DNA of 64,000 nucleotides from Pyrinomonadaceae bacterium (GCA_019694345.1 JAIBCA010000115.1:1-64000), one strand, 5' to 3'. Shown: positions 53,608-63,642, numbered from the stretch's first letter. Notes: generated by a model from the sequence alone, not told the origin. Made by a program: numbers and translations.

Positions 53608-56034
53608 ATGAAACTCGCTAACAAGGTGTACATTGCGACACTTTTACTTTTAACGCTTGCTTTTGCGGCGATGGCCCAGAGCAACGGCAGGCCGGACTCG
53701 GATCCGCGTAACACGGCACCGACCGTTGGTACGGGTGGTCCGGTTGGCGGCGCTACCGGTCTATTTACAGTTTACGACGGCCAGACGCTTCGCAAGGGTG
53801 AATACACCGTCAGCATGGCTATGAGCAACTACGATCGCGATCCTGGTGATGCCGACTTTACTTCGGTCCCTGCCAGCTTCCAGATCGGTTTGACGAACAA
53901 GATCGAACTGTTCTTCAATACGGAAGCTTATCGTGCGATCAAGGTCAACTCGCGACGTAACCTTTCGAGCAACTATCTGCCGAACTCGCAGTTCTTTATT
54001 ATTGGTGTTGGTTTGACCCGTGCTCCGGCAGTCGTTCTGGCTCCGCGTGGCCCGGGTGCTAACCAGTACCTCAATTCAGCGATATATCGCCCGACCGGTG
54101 CTCCGTTTGTTGGGTACCCGTTTGTTGGCGGAAATGCTGGAACATACGGACTTGTGCCGCCGTTCTTCTCAGGCCCGATCTTCGGATTTGCTGCCGGAAC
54201 GAATGCGTCCTACGGTGCGGTTGCCAGCGGTAATGGTGCCTCACTTTTCCCGGGACTCGGTTCGGTCTACGGCAGTATTCTCCCCGGCGTGGTTCTCCAG
54301 AGCACGACTCTTGTGAACAACCAGGGAGCGGCCGCCGGTGAAGGCCCGCTGGTCTTTACTCAGGCTCCGTCGTATCTTCCGGATGCCCCGTTCATTAACC
54401 GCGGCTATGGCGAATCAGCGTTCAACTCGTTTGACGTTGGTTTCAAATGGAGAATGAACAATATTAACAATGCGATCGGATACGGTCTCGTTGCTTCGTA
54501 CACCTATTACACTGACAGTGCGAATGATGCCAAGGGCTTCAACATGCTGCAGCGTGGTTCGAGTGCAGGCGGCAACATGGGCGACATTGCATTGACCTTC
54601 TTTGCGGACGCACGTCTCGCCAAGTGGGCCAATCTGTCGGCTAACGTGGGCTACCGATATACCAGCAAGACCAAGATGGACCTGCCGGGCGGCACGTTCA
54701 CCGCACTCGATCGTCCGGATGAACTCCAGTCGTCGATCGGTGTCGATTTCCCGGTCAGCAAGTTCTTCCAGCCGATCGCTGAGTTCCGTTCGCTTTACTA
54801 TGTTGGCGGACGCACCCCGAACGCGTTTGAAAACCACCCGATGGACGGCCTCGTCGGTGCCAGGATATTCCCGGTTCGCTGGGCCAGCCTTGGTTTCGCA
54901 TACCGTCACAACTTCAATCAGCAGGATACCAATAGCTTCGACAAGGATGCTCGTTTCTCGAACAGCGTTACGATCCCGTGTCGTGCTGGCGTAACTGCTT
55001 GTACGCCGGTGACGATCACCACCAACTGGCAGGGTGTTCCTAACGGCTTTGTTACGTCGAATGATCCGCATGGCTATGTTGCACAACTCACGCTTGGTCG
55101 CCGCTTGAAGCGTCAGACCGAAGCTGTCAACGTCCCGGCGGTTGTTAACTCCGTCACGATCAGTGACACGGTTATCACGCTCGGATGTGCCCCCGGATTC
55201 AAATCCCGTTCGGGAGCTTGCAACGACAACCGCACTGTCAACGTTTCGACCAACGCCAGTGATGCTGAGAACGATGTCCTGACCTACAACTACACTGTTT
55301 CGGGCGGACGCATCGTCGGCAGCGGAGCAAATGTCCAGTGGGATCTCTCGGGTGTCGGCAAAGGCACTTACACCATCACGACCGGCGTTGACGACGGTTG
55401 CGGCGTATGTGGCAAGACCGAGACTAAGACGGTGACCGTTGAAGAGTGTTCAGATTGTGTCCAGGTTTGTTCGTGCCCGACCTTGATGGTCAGCGGACCG
55501 GCCGGAACGACAGATCCGGGTGCTACGATGACCTTCACCCTTAGCGGTGCCGGTTCGAACTCGGTTAACTGGTCGGTATCGGCTGGTACGATCGAATCAG
55601 GACAGGGAACCTCGTCGATCACGGTCCGTGCACCGGCAGACGGCCGTGTTTCGAACATCACGGCTACGGCCGAGGTGGGCGGACTTGACCCGAACTGCGG
55701 ATGCACGACAACCGCAAGTGAAAGCGCACCGGTTGCACCTAAGCCGACTGCGACGCTTATCGACGAATTCGGCAAGGCTCCGGATGATGACGTCAAGGCT
55801 CGTGTTGACAACTTCTATATCCAGTTGAATAACAACCCGAGTGCTCAGGGCTATATCATCAATTACGGAAATGCTGCTCAGATCAAGAAGCGTAAAGCTC
55901 AGATCATGAAGGCCATCAACTTCCGTAAATACGATGTCAATCGTGTAACCTTCGTCGACGGTGGTGACACCGGTGCCGGCGAAAGCACGAAGTTCTGGCT
56001 CGTACCTGCCGGTGCTGACGCTCCGCGTCCGTAA
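53608..56034 (+). CDS. Outer-membrane beta-barrel protein with Ig-like and C-terminal OmpA-like region
   Basis: 808 residues from the ATG at 53608, which has GGAGG upstream. Signal peptide residues 1-23. Residues of about 45-510 contain alternating hydrophobic strands and repeated aromatic ends typical of a beta-barrel (KGEYTVSMAMSNYDRD, FDVGFKWRMNN, GYGLVASYTYYTD, LGFAYRHNF). Then come Cys-rich Ig/PKD-like domains (about 525-720: TYTITTGVDDGCGVCGKTE, CSDCVQVCSCP). The end (about 725-808, starting ATLIDEFGKAPDDDVKARVD) has the helix-strand pattern of a periplasmic OmpA-type peptidoglycan-binding region, though the usual NxxLSxxRA motif is replaced by KKRKAQIMKAINF. A strong terminator follows. 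Confidence 0.75.
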   Translation: MKLANKVYIATLLLLTLAFAAMAQSNGRPDSDPRNTAPTVGTGGPVGGATGLFTVYDGQTLRKGEYTVSMAMSNYDRDPGDADFTSVPASFQIGLTNKIELFFNTEAYRAIKVNSRRNLSSNYLPNSQFFIIGVGLTRAPAVVLAPRGPGANQYLNSAIYRPTGAPFVGYPFVGGNAGTYGLVPPFFSGPIFGFAAGTNASYGAVASGNGASLFPGLGSVYGSILPGVVLQSTTLVNNQGAAAGEGPLVFTQAPSYLPDAPFINRGYGESAFNSFDVGFKWRMNNINNAIGYGLVASYTYYTDSANDAKGFNMLQRGSSAGGNMGDIALTFFADARLAKWANLSANVGYRYTSKTKMDLPGGTFTALDRPDELQSSIGVDFPVSKFFQPIAEFRSLYYVGGRTPNAFENHPMDGLVGARIFPVRWASLGFAYRHNFNQQDTNSFDKDARFSNSVTIPCRAGVTACTPVTITTNWQGVPNGFVTSNDPHGYVAQLTLGRRLKRQTEAVNVPAVVNSVTISDTVITLGCAPGFKSRSGACNDNRTVNVSTNASDAENDVLTYNYTVSGGRIVGSGANVQWDLSGVGKGTYTITTGVDDGCGVCGKTETKTVTVEECSDCVQVCSCPTLMVSGPAGTTDPGATMTFTLSGAGSNSVNWSVSAGTIESGQGTSSITVRAPADGRVSNITATAEVGGLDPNCGCTTTASESAPVAPKPTATLIDEFGKAPDDDVKARVDNFYIQLNNNPSAQGYIINYGNAAQIKKRKAQIMKAINFRKYDVNRVTFVDGGDTGAGESTKFWLVPAGADAPRP

Positions 56035-56079
56035 CGTCATAGTTAAAGCTTCTCCGGTACAGGCCGGCGAACATTTCAA

Positions 56080-56120
56080 AACGGCTGAGGTTTCCATCAC
56101 AAAACCTCAGCCGTTTTTTT
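56080..56120 (+). terminator. Intrinsic terminator
   Basis: A perfect 14-bp stem AACGGCTGAGGTTT / AAACCTCAGCCGTT, 8-nt loop, followed by seven T. It ends the outer-membrane protein transcript. Confidence 0.92.
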
Positions 56121-56138
56121 GCGCTCAAGCTGTCACAG

Positions 56139-56167
56139 TTGGAATGCCCGCAGGATTTCGGTAAAAT
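56139..56167 (+). promoter_or_regulatory. Candidate promoter of the BNR-repeat gene
   Basis: TTGGAA (56139-56144) and TAAAAT (56162-56167), spacing 17 nt, lie just after the preceding terminator. The leader of about 140 nt contains two consecutive small hairpins (GTTGCC-AACC-GGCAAC and GATGC-TACG-GCATC). Confidence 0.5.
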
Positions 56168-56311
56168 GTTTTGGTCAGTGTTTCTATGGAGCCATTTTCT
56201 GTTGCCAACCGGCAACGATGCTACGGCATCCAACTACGAACTTCGGGTCCGCGTTGAGAGGGCCTTATGACGCCCCACCAAGTGATTTTGTAAGAAAGGA
56301 TTTAGGATATT

Positions 56312-58486
56312 ATGTTCAATCTTCGGAAAAACAGTGCCTGGGTTTTATTCGTTGCGTTTTCTGTGGTTTTCAATTCGCTTGTTTTGGGGAGCAAAGTCCA
56401 AGCGGTCGAGACGCCGGCGGACCCAGATAAGTTTGATGATTGGTCCGTAATGGGCCCTGACGGCGGTGACGTTCGGGTCATTGCGATCGACCCGCGCGAC
56501 AAAAACAGGCTTTATATCAGCACACTCGACGGCCAGATACATACGTCTGCCGATGGAGGCAAAACGTGGTCACTTTTGGTCAATCTGAACAAGCCGCAGT
56601 TGATACTTGATCAGTTGTTTGTTGATTCGCGTGATTCAAAGATCATCTATACATCCGGGCACAGGCATAAGGCTCCGGGCGGGTTCTTTCGTACAACGGA
56701 CGGGGGGCTCACCTGGAAAGAGTCCAAGGAACTCAAGGATGAGTCGATACACGCGATGACCCAATCACCCACGGATCCCAATATCATCACGGTTGGGACC
56801 ACGCATGGCGTCTGGATCTCGAAGAACTCGGGCGCGGACTGGGAGATGCTCAAGTCGAGCACGGCACCGGTGAACATTGACTCATTGGCGATCGATCCGC
56901 GCAGTAATAGCACGATGTACGCCGGAACCTGGTGGCGGGCATATAAGACGACGGATAGCGGCAAAAACTGGCGGTTGATAAAGGACGGTATGATCGACGA
57001 TTCCGACGTTTTCGCGATCACGATCAACCCGCGTAACCCCGAGAACATCATTGCCTCGGCGTGCAGTGGCATCTATGAATCGCAGAATGGTGGTGAGAAG
57101 TGGTCTAAGATACAGGGCATTCCATCGCAATCGCGACGTACCCGCGACATTCTGCAGCATCCGACAATCCCCGGGACTGTATATGCCGGTACGACCGAGG
57201 GTTTCTGGATGACCACCAACGGTGGAAAGTCTTGGGCTCTGACGACCCAGCGTAATCTCGAGATCAATTCTATCGCCGTGCATCCATCCGAGCCGAACAG
57301 GGTCTTTATCGGTACTAACAACTACGGCGTGATGGTTTCGAATGACGGTGGGCGCAATTTTGCTCCGACCAACGACAGGTTCAGCAGCCGTTTTACCTAT
57401 TCGATCACGGCGGACAACAAGTCATCCGATCGGCTGTACGCAACCACGCAAAATACGGCGACGGGCGGCGGATTTTTCTTCACTAGCCTCGACGGCGGCC
57501 GGACATGGCAACCTGCAAAGAATCTCGACTCAGGCCGTATTGTTCCGTTCGCGTTGTTACAGGACCGGACCAATGTAAATCTAATGTATCTCGGCACGAA
57601 TGCCGGAATTTACCGATCACTCGATCGCGGAGCGAACTGGACACAGTTGGCCGCTGCCAAACCCGCTGCTCGTCCGATCACCAAAAAGCCGGTTCCTAAA
57701 AAGGTGGTCAAAAAGACCGCATCTGTAAAGACCGCTGCAGCCACGCCAATGGTTGATGTAGCCGCGGCCGGCAAGCCCGTGGCGGCGATCACCGGAAAGG
57801 TCAAGGTTCTTGCATTCACCGAAGACGGAAAGAACGGAATCTTAGCGGGGACCGACAAAGGGCTCTATCGCAGTTATGACCTTAGCAAAGGGTGGGAGAA
57901 GATCACATTCGGGGCTGGATTGAATGACAATATTTTTGCGGTCCACATATCACCGCTCCGTCCTGACGTGATCTGGGTTGGCACTGCGACCTCGGGTGTA
58001 CTCGTTTCTCGGGATTCGGGCAAGACATGGCAAAAGGCCGGAGGGGCCGCCGATATCGTGCCGATAAGTTCGATCAATTCTGATCCCAAGCGGCCTGATT
58101 ACATTTACGTCGGAACTTCCCAGACCTTCTACGCGAGCCGCGACGGTGGCGTCACGTGGACCCGCCGTGGTGGCAATTTGCCGCTCGGAAACTACACGAG
58201 CATCCTCATCAATCCGGAGAATACCGATGAGGTCATAGTTTCAAGTTCGCTCGAGGCCGACGGGGGGATCTATCAAACCACCAACGCCGGAGATAAGTGG
58301 CGCCGTATTGACACGAAGGAGATGAAACTGCCCAGTCGGCGCATTTGGTCGATGGCCATGGATCCCAACGATCCGAACCGGATTTTTGCGGGTACTCACT
58401 CATCGGGGGTGTACCGCATTTCGCGTCAGGGAGGTGCTGCCGCGACGACCCCCGGCGATCGGCCCAGAATCACGAATAACGAATAG
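56312..58486 (+). CDS. Secreted BNR-repeat (sialidase/Ycf48-like propeller) protein
   Basis: 724 residues, with an AGGA ribosome site upstream. Signal peptide ends around VQAVE. The body is two sets of BNR/Asp-box blades, each marked by S-x-DGG-x-T-W, for example SADGGKTWSLL, TTDGGLTWKE, TTNGGKSWAL, SLDGGRTWQP, SRDSGKTWQK and SRDGGVTWTR. A low-complexity basic linker (about 455-490, rich in K, P, A and V) separates them. Such propellers occur in sialidases, Vps10 and photosystem assembly factor Ycf48. The catalytic residues of sialidases are not evident, so it is probably a binding or structural protein. Confidence 0.82.
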   Translation: MFNLRKNSAWVLFVAFSVVFNSLVLGSKVQAVETPADPDKFDDWSVMGPDGGDVRVIAIDPRDKNRLYISTLDGQIHTSADGGKTWSLLVNLNKPQLILDQLFVDSRDSKIIYTSGHRHKAPGGFFRTTDGGLTWKESKELKDESIHAMTQSPTDPNIITVGTTHGVWISKNSGADWEMLKSSTAPVNIDSLAIDPRSNSTMYAGTWWRAYKTTDSGKNWRLIKDGMIDDSDVFAITINPRNPENIIASACSGIYESQNGGEKWSKIQGIPSQSRRTRDILQHPTIPGTVYAGTTEGFWMTTNGGKSWALTTQRNLEINSIAVHPSEPNRVFIGTNNYGVMVSNDGGRNFAPTNDRFSSRFTYSITADNKSSDRLYATTQNTATGGGFFFTSLDGGRTWQPAKNLDSGRIVPFALLQDRTNVNLMYLGTNAGIYRSLDRGANWTQLAAAKPAARPITKKPVPKKVVKKTASVKTAAATPMVDVAAAGKPVAAITGKVKVLAFTEDGKNGILAGTDKGLYRSYDLSKGWEKITFGAGLNDNIFAVHISPLRPDVIWVGTATSGVLVSRDSGKTWQKAGGAADIVPISSINSDPKRPDYIYVGTSQTFYASRDGGVTWTRRGGNLPLGNYTSILINPENTDEVIVSSSLEADGGIYQTTNAGDKWRRIDTKEMKLPSRRIWSMAMDPNDPNRIFAGTHSSGVYRISRQGGAAATTPGDRPRITNNE

Positions 58487-58509
58487 GCACCAGATCAAGA
58501 CCGTAGGAT

Positions 58510-58535
58510 GGCGGCCCAAGCGGCCGCCTCTTTTT
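58510..58535 (+). terminator. Intrinsic terminator
   Basis: GGCGGCC / GGCCGCC stem (7 bp, 5-nt loop) followed by TCTTTTT, 23 nt after the BNR-repeat gene. Confidence 0.8.
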
Positions 58536-58589
58536 GTTTTATGTTTGGAAAGTCGCGGTCGGGAATCTATAATCTGTTACATAACAAGA

Positions 58590-60272
58590 ATGGAGCAAGA
58601 AATCGCCTGTCAAAGCCGAAGCGGAGCCGTCACCCTGCGTGCTGAGAGCATACCGTTCTCAGATTTTCCCGGACAATCGCGGCTCTTTATTGATTATCAG
58701 AGAGACCCGATCTCGCTGCGAAAATACTATCCTCAGGCGGTCGAGTCTCAATCGGACGTTGCCGCCTTGGTGCCAAGTGTTTTGGCGAACCACAAGGCAG
58801 ATCGAAATATCCTGGCCGATGCACTATCCGAGATCAATATCAAGTTCGGTGCCGGACACAAGACACTGCGAAACATCGAATCACTCAGGTCGCCAGACAC
58901 GGTGGCAGTCGTCACCGGGCAGCAGGCCGGCCTGTTCTCAGGACCTCTCTATACTATCTATAAAGCGATGTCGGCGATCCGTCAGGCCGAGAAGCTTAGG
59001 GAACAGGGGATAAGCGCGGTGCCGGTTTTTTGGGTCGCGACCGAGGATCACGATTTTGAAGAAGTGTCCAAGACGTATGTTGTTGATCGGAACGGTTCAC
59101 TTTATGAATCAAAGACGGAACCAAGTCATTGTTACGAGAACTTGCCGGTCGGCTTCATTAAGCTTGACGCGACCATAAAGATGGGCATCGCCGACTTGAT
59201 CGCTGCACTTTCGCCGACGGAATTTACGTCAGAGGTACGGCAATTGATCGAGGACAGTTGGCGGCCAGACGAGTATTTTGGCGACGCGTTCGGCAAACTG
59301 CTGACGCATCTTCTTGGCGATTACGGATTGATAATTCTCTGCCCGCTTCATCCAAAACTGAAACAACTTGCCGCACCTGTTTACGTCAAGGCCATCAGGC
59401 GGTCGGCCGAGATTGTCGATGCTTTGAGGACGCGTAGCGACGAACTGGTCAAAGACGGCTATACGGCCCAAGTGCTGGTCGGCGAGGATTACTTTCCACT
59501 CTTTTGGCAGGCTGAAAACGATACCCGCAACGCTCTCAAACGAACCGAGTCCGGGACTTATCGTAAAAAGGATGGTTCTCGCGAGTTTACGCTCGACGAA
59601 CTGGCTGAGGTCGCCGAGAAGGAACCGGGGCGGTTCAGTCCCAGCGTGGTTCTGAGGTCGGTCGTTCAGGATTATATCCTGCCGACGGTCTGTTATTTTG
59701 GCGGAGCGGCCGAGATCGCATATTTTGCCCAGAGCGGCGAGGTTTACAGGCTTCTTGACCGCACTCCGACCTTGATCCTTCATCGGCAGAGCTTTACATT
59801 TGTCGAATCTAAACACGGCAAGACGCTAGCTAAATACGGGCTAGATCTGCCGCAGTTGTTCAAAGGTTTTGATGAGCTTTTGCCGGAGATCGTCGAGAAG
59901 TATTTGAACACTGACTCAGCCCGTGTGTTTGCCGAGGTCGAAGAGTCGATAAATGCCCAACTGAACAGGCTTGATCAAGATCTTTCGAATATCGATACTA
60001 CGCTCGTGGAAAACTTGGCAAAGCGCCGCCGAAAGATCATTTATCATATTGGTGCCCTTCGAAATAAGTTTCACAATGTTCAAGTTCGAAAGGATGCTGT
60101 GATTCGGCAACAGATCGAGGGAGTCTTTACGGCACTTTTGCCGCACCGGCATTTACAAGAACGAGCCATTAATATTACCTACCTTCTTGATCGATTTGGA
60201 CTGAATTTCATTGACTGGATATACAATGCCGTCGACCTGGATGACCGTTCGCATCGCGTCATTAGACTCTAA
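58590..60272 (+). CDS. bshC: Bacillithiol biosynthesis cysteine-adding enzyme BshC
   Basis: 560 residues from the ATG at 58590; the frame is open upstream but overlaps the preceding gene's end and terminator. BshC adds cysteine to glucosaminyl-malate, the last step of bacillithiol synthesis. Family marks: the N-terminal FPGQSRLFIDYQRD region, the nucleotide-binding-like VVTGQQAGLFSGPLYTIYK (about 108-126), PVFWVATEDHDFEEV, and a C-terminal coiled coil (about 455-520, with AEVEESINAQLNRLDQDLSNID). bshA and bshB are not in the window. The gene is followed after 18 nt by mutL, so the two may be co-transcribed. Confidence 0.93.
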   Translation: MEQEIACQSRSGAVTLRAESIPFSDFPGQSRLFIDYQRDPISLRKYYPQAVESQSDVAALVPSVLANHKADRNILADALSEINIKFGAGHKTLRNIESLRSPDTVAVVTGQQAGLFSGPLYTIYKAMSAIRQAEKLREQGISAVPVFWVATEDHDFEEVSKTYVVDRNGSLYESKTEPSHCYENLPVGFIKLDATIKMGIADLIAALSPTEFTSEVRQLIEDSWRPDEYFGDAFGKLLTHLLGDYGLIILCPLHPKLKQLAAPVYVKAIRRSAEIVDALRTRSDELVKDGYTAQVLVGEDYFPLFWQAENDTRNALKRTESGTYRKKDGSREFTLDELAEVAEKEPGRFSPSVVLRSVVQDYILPTVCYFGGAAEIAYFAQSGEVYRLLDRTPTLILHRQSFTFVESKHGKTLAKYGLDLPQLFKGFDELLPEIVEKYLNTDSARVFAEVEESINAQLNRLDQDLSNIDTTLVENLAKRRRKIIYHIGALRNKFHNVQVRKDAVIRQQIEGVFTALLPHRHLQERAINITYLLDRFGLNFIDWIYNAVDLDDRSHRVIRL

Positions 60273-60290
60273 CTCCCACTATTTAGGCCA

Positions 60291-62258
60291 ATGGCGAGCA
60301 GATCCATAAGTAAGATTCAGATCCTCCCGGACAATCTGGCAAACCAGATCGCGGCAGGTGAGGTCGTCGAGCGTCCGGCGTCGGTCATCAAAGAACTCGT
60401 CGAAAACTCGATCGACGCGGGTGCAAAGCGGATTAGCGTCGATATCGAACTCGGCGGCCGAAGGCTCATGCGGGTGGCCGACGACGGCGAGGGAATGGTA
60501 CGCGACGACGCGATACTGGCCTTTGAAAGGCACGCAACTTCAAAGATCCGCACTCTTGATGACCTGGCTGCGATATCCACCTTGGGTTTTCGAGGAGAGG
60601 CTCTCGCGTCGATCGCGTCGGTAGCCAAAGTTGAGCTTCTTACAAAACGGGAAACTGAGGTCGAGGCAACAAGAGTGGTCATCGAGGGCGGCCGACTGAA
60701 CGATGTAAAGGATGCCGCTCGCGACCGCGGTACGACTATCTTGGTCCGGGACCTGTTCTTCAATACGCCGGCAAGACGTAAATTCATGCGTTCTGAGGCA
60801 ACCGAAAATTATCACCTCACCGCGATCGTCACTCACTATGCCCTCGCTCATCCTGAGATCGCTTTCGAACTCACGAATAACGGTCGGGAGGTGTTGCGGG
60901 TGTCCGTGGCCAAAGACCTGCGCGAACGAGCGTTCCAGATATTTGGGGCCGGCCTGCTCGACAGTCTTTTGCCTGTTGGCGGCGGACGTGACTACGTCGC
61001 CCGTGTCAGCGGATATGTCTCGGCACCGCGTGAACGGAGGACGACCAAGGATTCGCAGTATTTTTTTGTTAACAATAGATTTGTCCGTGACAAGACGATC
61101 TCCGGCGGTTTACTGGAAGGATATCGGTCCGTTTTGCCGCATGGGGTCTACCCGGTTGCGCTTTTGTTTATTGAAATCCCGCATGATGAGGTCGATGTAA
61201 ACGTCCATCCGGCCAAGACCGAAGTGCGTTTTCGCCGCGGAGAGGCCGTTAAGGACGTTGTGGCCGAGGCCGTTCGGGATGCGCTCGCTCGGGCGGGTAT
61301 CGTACCCGACCCGGCAGATCGGCCCGCGGAGCACGAATTTTCCGCCGACTTCGTTTCGGACGTTCCTCCAGGAGATAAGACAGGCGAACAGCCGACGATC
61401 GACTTTAAAATTTCCTCCTTGATCGAAAGTCGTGTTGTGCACGACGATCTCCGGGGCAGTGAATTAGTTAAGGAATCGACCAGTACCTTCGATACAGCCG
61501 AGGCCGGAGAGATTTTCAGGGATTCATTTGACGCAGCAGATTTGGCCGATATTGAGAGGATAGCGGTGGCGGCCCAGATCGCATCGCAGCCCGCGGCTCC
61601 GCCAAGGGGATACGCCGAACTTCCGCCCGTCGACTCGGCGGCTAAGATACCTGTCAAGATCGATGTTGGCGATCTCTCATCTGCCGGGATCCGGCCGATA
61701 GGACAACTGCATGAGAGTTTCATCATTGCCGTCGATAACGAGGGACTGCTTTTGATCGACCAACATGTGGCTCACGAGCGGATCTTGTTCGACAAATTCC
61801 GACGGGCGGAAACGGATCGAGGCATTGAGTCCCAGAACCTACTTTTGCCCGAGACGATTGACCTCACCCCTGCGCAGTCCGAGGCGTTTAGAATGATCGA
61901 GGGTGACCTGGAATCGCTAGGTTTCGGGACGATGCGGCTTTCCGGGCGTACGGTGGCGATCAAGAGCGTCCCGACCGACCTTCCGGCGAATGAGGCTCGG
62001 AATCTTTTCGCCGAGATACTGGATACTATCGACGCGGAGAAAAGGGGGACGCCGAATTCGATACTTCGCGATGACATTGCAGCGAGCCTCGCCTGCAAAG
62101 CCGCCGTCAAGATCAATATGAAATTGACGCCGGAGAAGATGCAGTGGCTTATCGATCGCCTGCTTGTCACCACCTCGCCGACCACATGCCCACACGGGCG
62201 GCCGGTCATACTCCGTCTTTCTATGCGGGACATCGAAAAGGGATTTCACCGCTCTTGA
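60291..62258 (+). CDS. mutL: DNA mismatch repair protein MutL
   Basis: 655 residues. The GHKL ATPase domain (1-330) has IAAGEVVERPASVIKELVEN and SIDAGA with the catalytic Glu, DDGEGM, and GFRGEALASIASV. The C-terminal domain (about 465-655) has the endonuclease-type motifs: DQHVAHERILFDKF (the DQHAx2Ex4E motif with the last Glu as Asp), ACKAAVK and CPHGRPVILRL. This suggests a MutL that nicks DNA itself, as in bacteria lacking MutH. The linker (about 335-460) is long and acidic. mutS is not in view. Confidence 0.95.
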   Translation: MASRSISKIQILPDNLANQIAAGEVVERPASVIKELVENSIDAGAKRISVDIELGGRRLMRVADDGEGMVRDDAILAFERHATSKIRTLDDLAAISTLGFRGEALASIASVAKVELLTKRETEVEATRVVIEGGRLNDVKDAARDRGTTILVRDLFFNTPARRKFMRSEATENYHLTAIVTHYALAHPEIAFELTNNGREVLRVSVAKDLRERAFQIFGAGLLDSLLPVGGGRDYVARVSGYVSAPRERRTTKDSQYFFVNNRFVRDKTISGGLLEGYRSVLPHGVYPVALLFIEIPHDEVDVNVHPAKTEVRFRRGEAVKDVVAEAVRDALARAGIVPDPADRPAEHEFSADFVSDVPPGDKTGEQPTIDFKISSLIESRVVHDDLRGSELVKESTSTFDTAEAGEIFRDSFDAADLADIERIAVAAQIASQPAAPPRGYAELPPVDSAAKIPVKIDVGDLSSAGIRPIGQLHESFIIAVDNEGLLLIDQHVAHERILFDKFRRAETDRGIESQNLLLPETIDLTPAQSEAFRMIEGDLESLGFGTMRLSGRTVAIKSVPTDLPANEARNLFAEILDTIDAEKRGTPNSILRDDIAASLACKAAVKINMKLTPEKMQWLIDRLLVTTSPTTCPHGRPVILRLSMRDIEKGFHRS

Positions 62259-62325
62259 TCAGGCCGATCAATCGTGGCTTGGAAGTAAGAAATTAAAAAT
62301 TGCGATCTTCCGCTTGTGTTAAATC

Positions 62326-62346
62326 CGTATTTCGAATAATAATACG
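62326..62346. promoter_or_regulatory. Candidate operator upstream of the ROK gene
   Basis: A 6-bp inverted repeat CGTATT / AATACG with 9-nt spacing lies about 50 nt before the gene. A second palindrome AACTA-AG-TAGTT is found closer to the start. Either could be a site for the ROK regulator itself. Confidence 0.3.
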
Positions 62347-62397
62347 ATAGTCTTGACCTCCAACTAAGTAGTTGTCAGTCCGGTGTCGGTTGTGGAA

Positions 62398-63642
62398 ATG
62401 CAACCGAGTATTAGTCAGGATGGCTCGTTCGAATACATCCAGATGAAGCGGATAAATCTTCAAAAGGCCAAATCTCAGATCGCTCGACCAAACACGATCC
62501 GCGATATCAATCGTCAGATCGTTTTGAACTATGTCCGTGATCGCTCACCGATCTCACGAGCGGAGATCGCCCGTCAGACCGCCCTGCATCGCTCGACGGT
62601 TTCGGTCATCATTGATGATCTGGTGTCGTCAGAACTGATAATCGAGATCGGGGAAGGCATCTCGTCCGGCGGCCGAAAACCGACACTCTACCGACTGAAG
62701 ACGGATGTGCCCGTGGCCATCGGCATCGACGTCACCCCTCGGACGACGACGATCGCGATCGCCAACCTGGCCGGTAAGATATTAGAAAGCGAAACGATCC
62801 CGACCTCCGCGGACGCGGAGTTCATGTCCGAGCAGATCATCGAACGTCTCAGGCGATTCACCATCGCTTACGATACGACCGGAATCGATGTTGGGATGAG
62901 CGTTCCCGGATTGGTAGATCAGAAACTTGGGCGAGTTTTTCACGTACCATACTTTGACTGGCGCGAATGGGACATCTGTCAGCGTATTGAGAGCGAACTT
63001 GGGCTAACCGTTACAGTTGAGAACGATGCGAACGCGACCGCCCTTGCTGAACTGTGGTTCGGGCAGGAGAAGATTCGCAAAACCGACACTTTTGTCATGG
63101 TTCTGGTCGGCGAGGGAATTGGGACCGGCATCATTTTCGATGGCCAGGTCTATCGCGGCGAAAAGGGCGCGGGCGGCGAGTTTGGCCACATGATAGCTGG
63201 CGATGATGCTCCAATAGACTGTTCGTGCGGCAGCCGCGAGTGCTGGGAGGCATATGCTTCAGAAAAATCTATGATCCAAAGGTATCGCCGACTTTTGAAG
63301 TTGGATGATATGAAACAAGCTGACATGGATATTGGCAGTCTGATAGACCTCGCGATCAATGGTGAAAAGCACGCTCTGCTTGCTCTGAAGCAAACTGCCA
63401 GATTTCTGGGAAATGGCATCTCGAATCTGATCGTAGGACTCAGCCCGCAGATCGTGGTAGTCAGTGGAAAGATCACCCGGGGGTGGCATCTTTTTGAGGA
63501 CGAGTTGTATCGTATCTCTGAACGCAGCGTGCTGGCGGGGCTTCCCCCTACCGAGATAATGCCATCCTCGCTTGGCGAATCGCCTACGATGATCGGAGCG
63601 GTCGGTCTGGTTCTGGCCCGCAAGTTTGGTTCAGCGAGCTGA
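62398..63642 (+). CDS. ROK-family transcriptional regulator
   Basis: 414 residues from the ATG at 62398; an in-frame GTG lies 15 nt earlier and an ATG 45 nt later. Residues of about 28-85 form a winged helix-turn-helix (NTIRDINRQIVLNYVRD, SRAEIARQTALHRSTVSVII, then SSGGRKPTLY), as in NagC/XylR-type ROK repressors. The rest is the ROK sugar-kinase-like fold with AIGIDVTPRTTTIAI, VENDANATALAELWFG, GEGIGTGIIFDGQVYRGEKG and the zinc motif CSCGSRECWEAY (about 274-285). These usually bind a sugar effector. Because an HTH is present, it is more likely a regulator than a glucokinase. Confidence 0.88.
   Translation: MQPSISQDGSFEYIQMKRINLQKAKSQIARPNTIRDINRQIVLNYVRDRSPISRAEIARQTALHRSTVSVIIDDLVSSELIIEIGEGISSGGRKPTLYRLKTDVPVAIGIDVTPRTTTIAIANLAGKILESETIPTSADAEFMSEQIIERLRRFTIAYDTTGIDVGMSVPGLVDQKLGRVFHVPYFDWREWDICQRIESELGLTVTVENDANATALAELWFGQEKIRKTDTFVMVLVGEGIGTGIIFDGQVYRGEKGAGGEFGHMIAGDDAPIDCSCGSRECWEAYASEKSMIQRYRRLLKLDDMKQADMDIGSLIDLAINGEKHALLALKQTARFLGNGISNLIVGLSPQIVVVSGKITRGWHLFEDELYRISERSVLAGLPPTEIMPSSLGESPTMIGAVGLVLARKFGSAS

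Noticed and set aside
54415-55086. 223-codon frame antisense to the outer-membrane protein gene
   Set aside because: It overlaps the barrel region and has no signal, domain or ribosome site.
58386-58589. Extended start of bshC overlapping the BNR-repeat gene
   Set aside because: It would run through a strong terminator; MEQEIACQSRSGAVTL at 58590 fits the family start.
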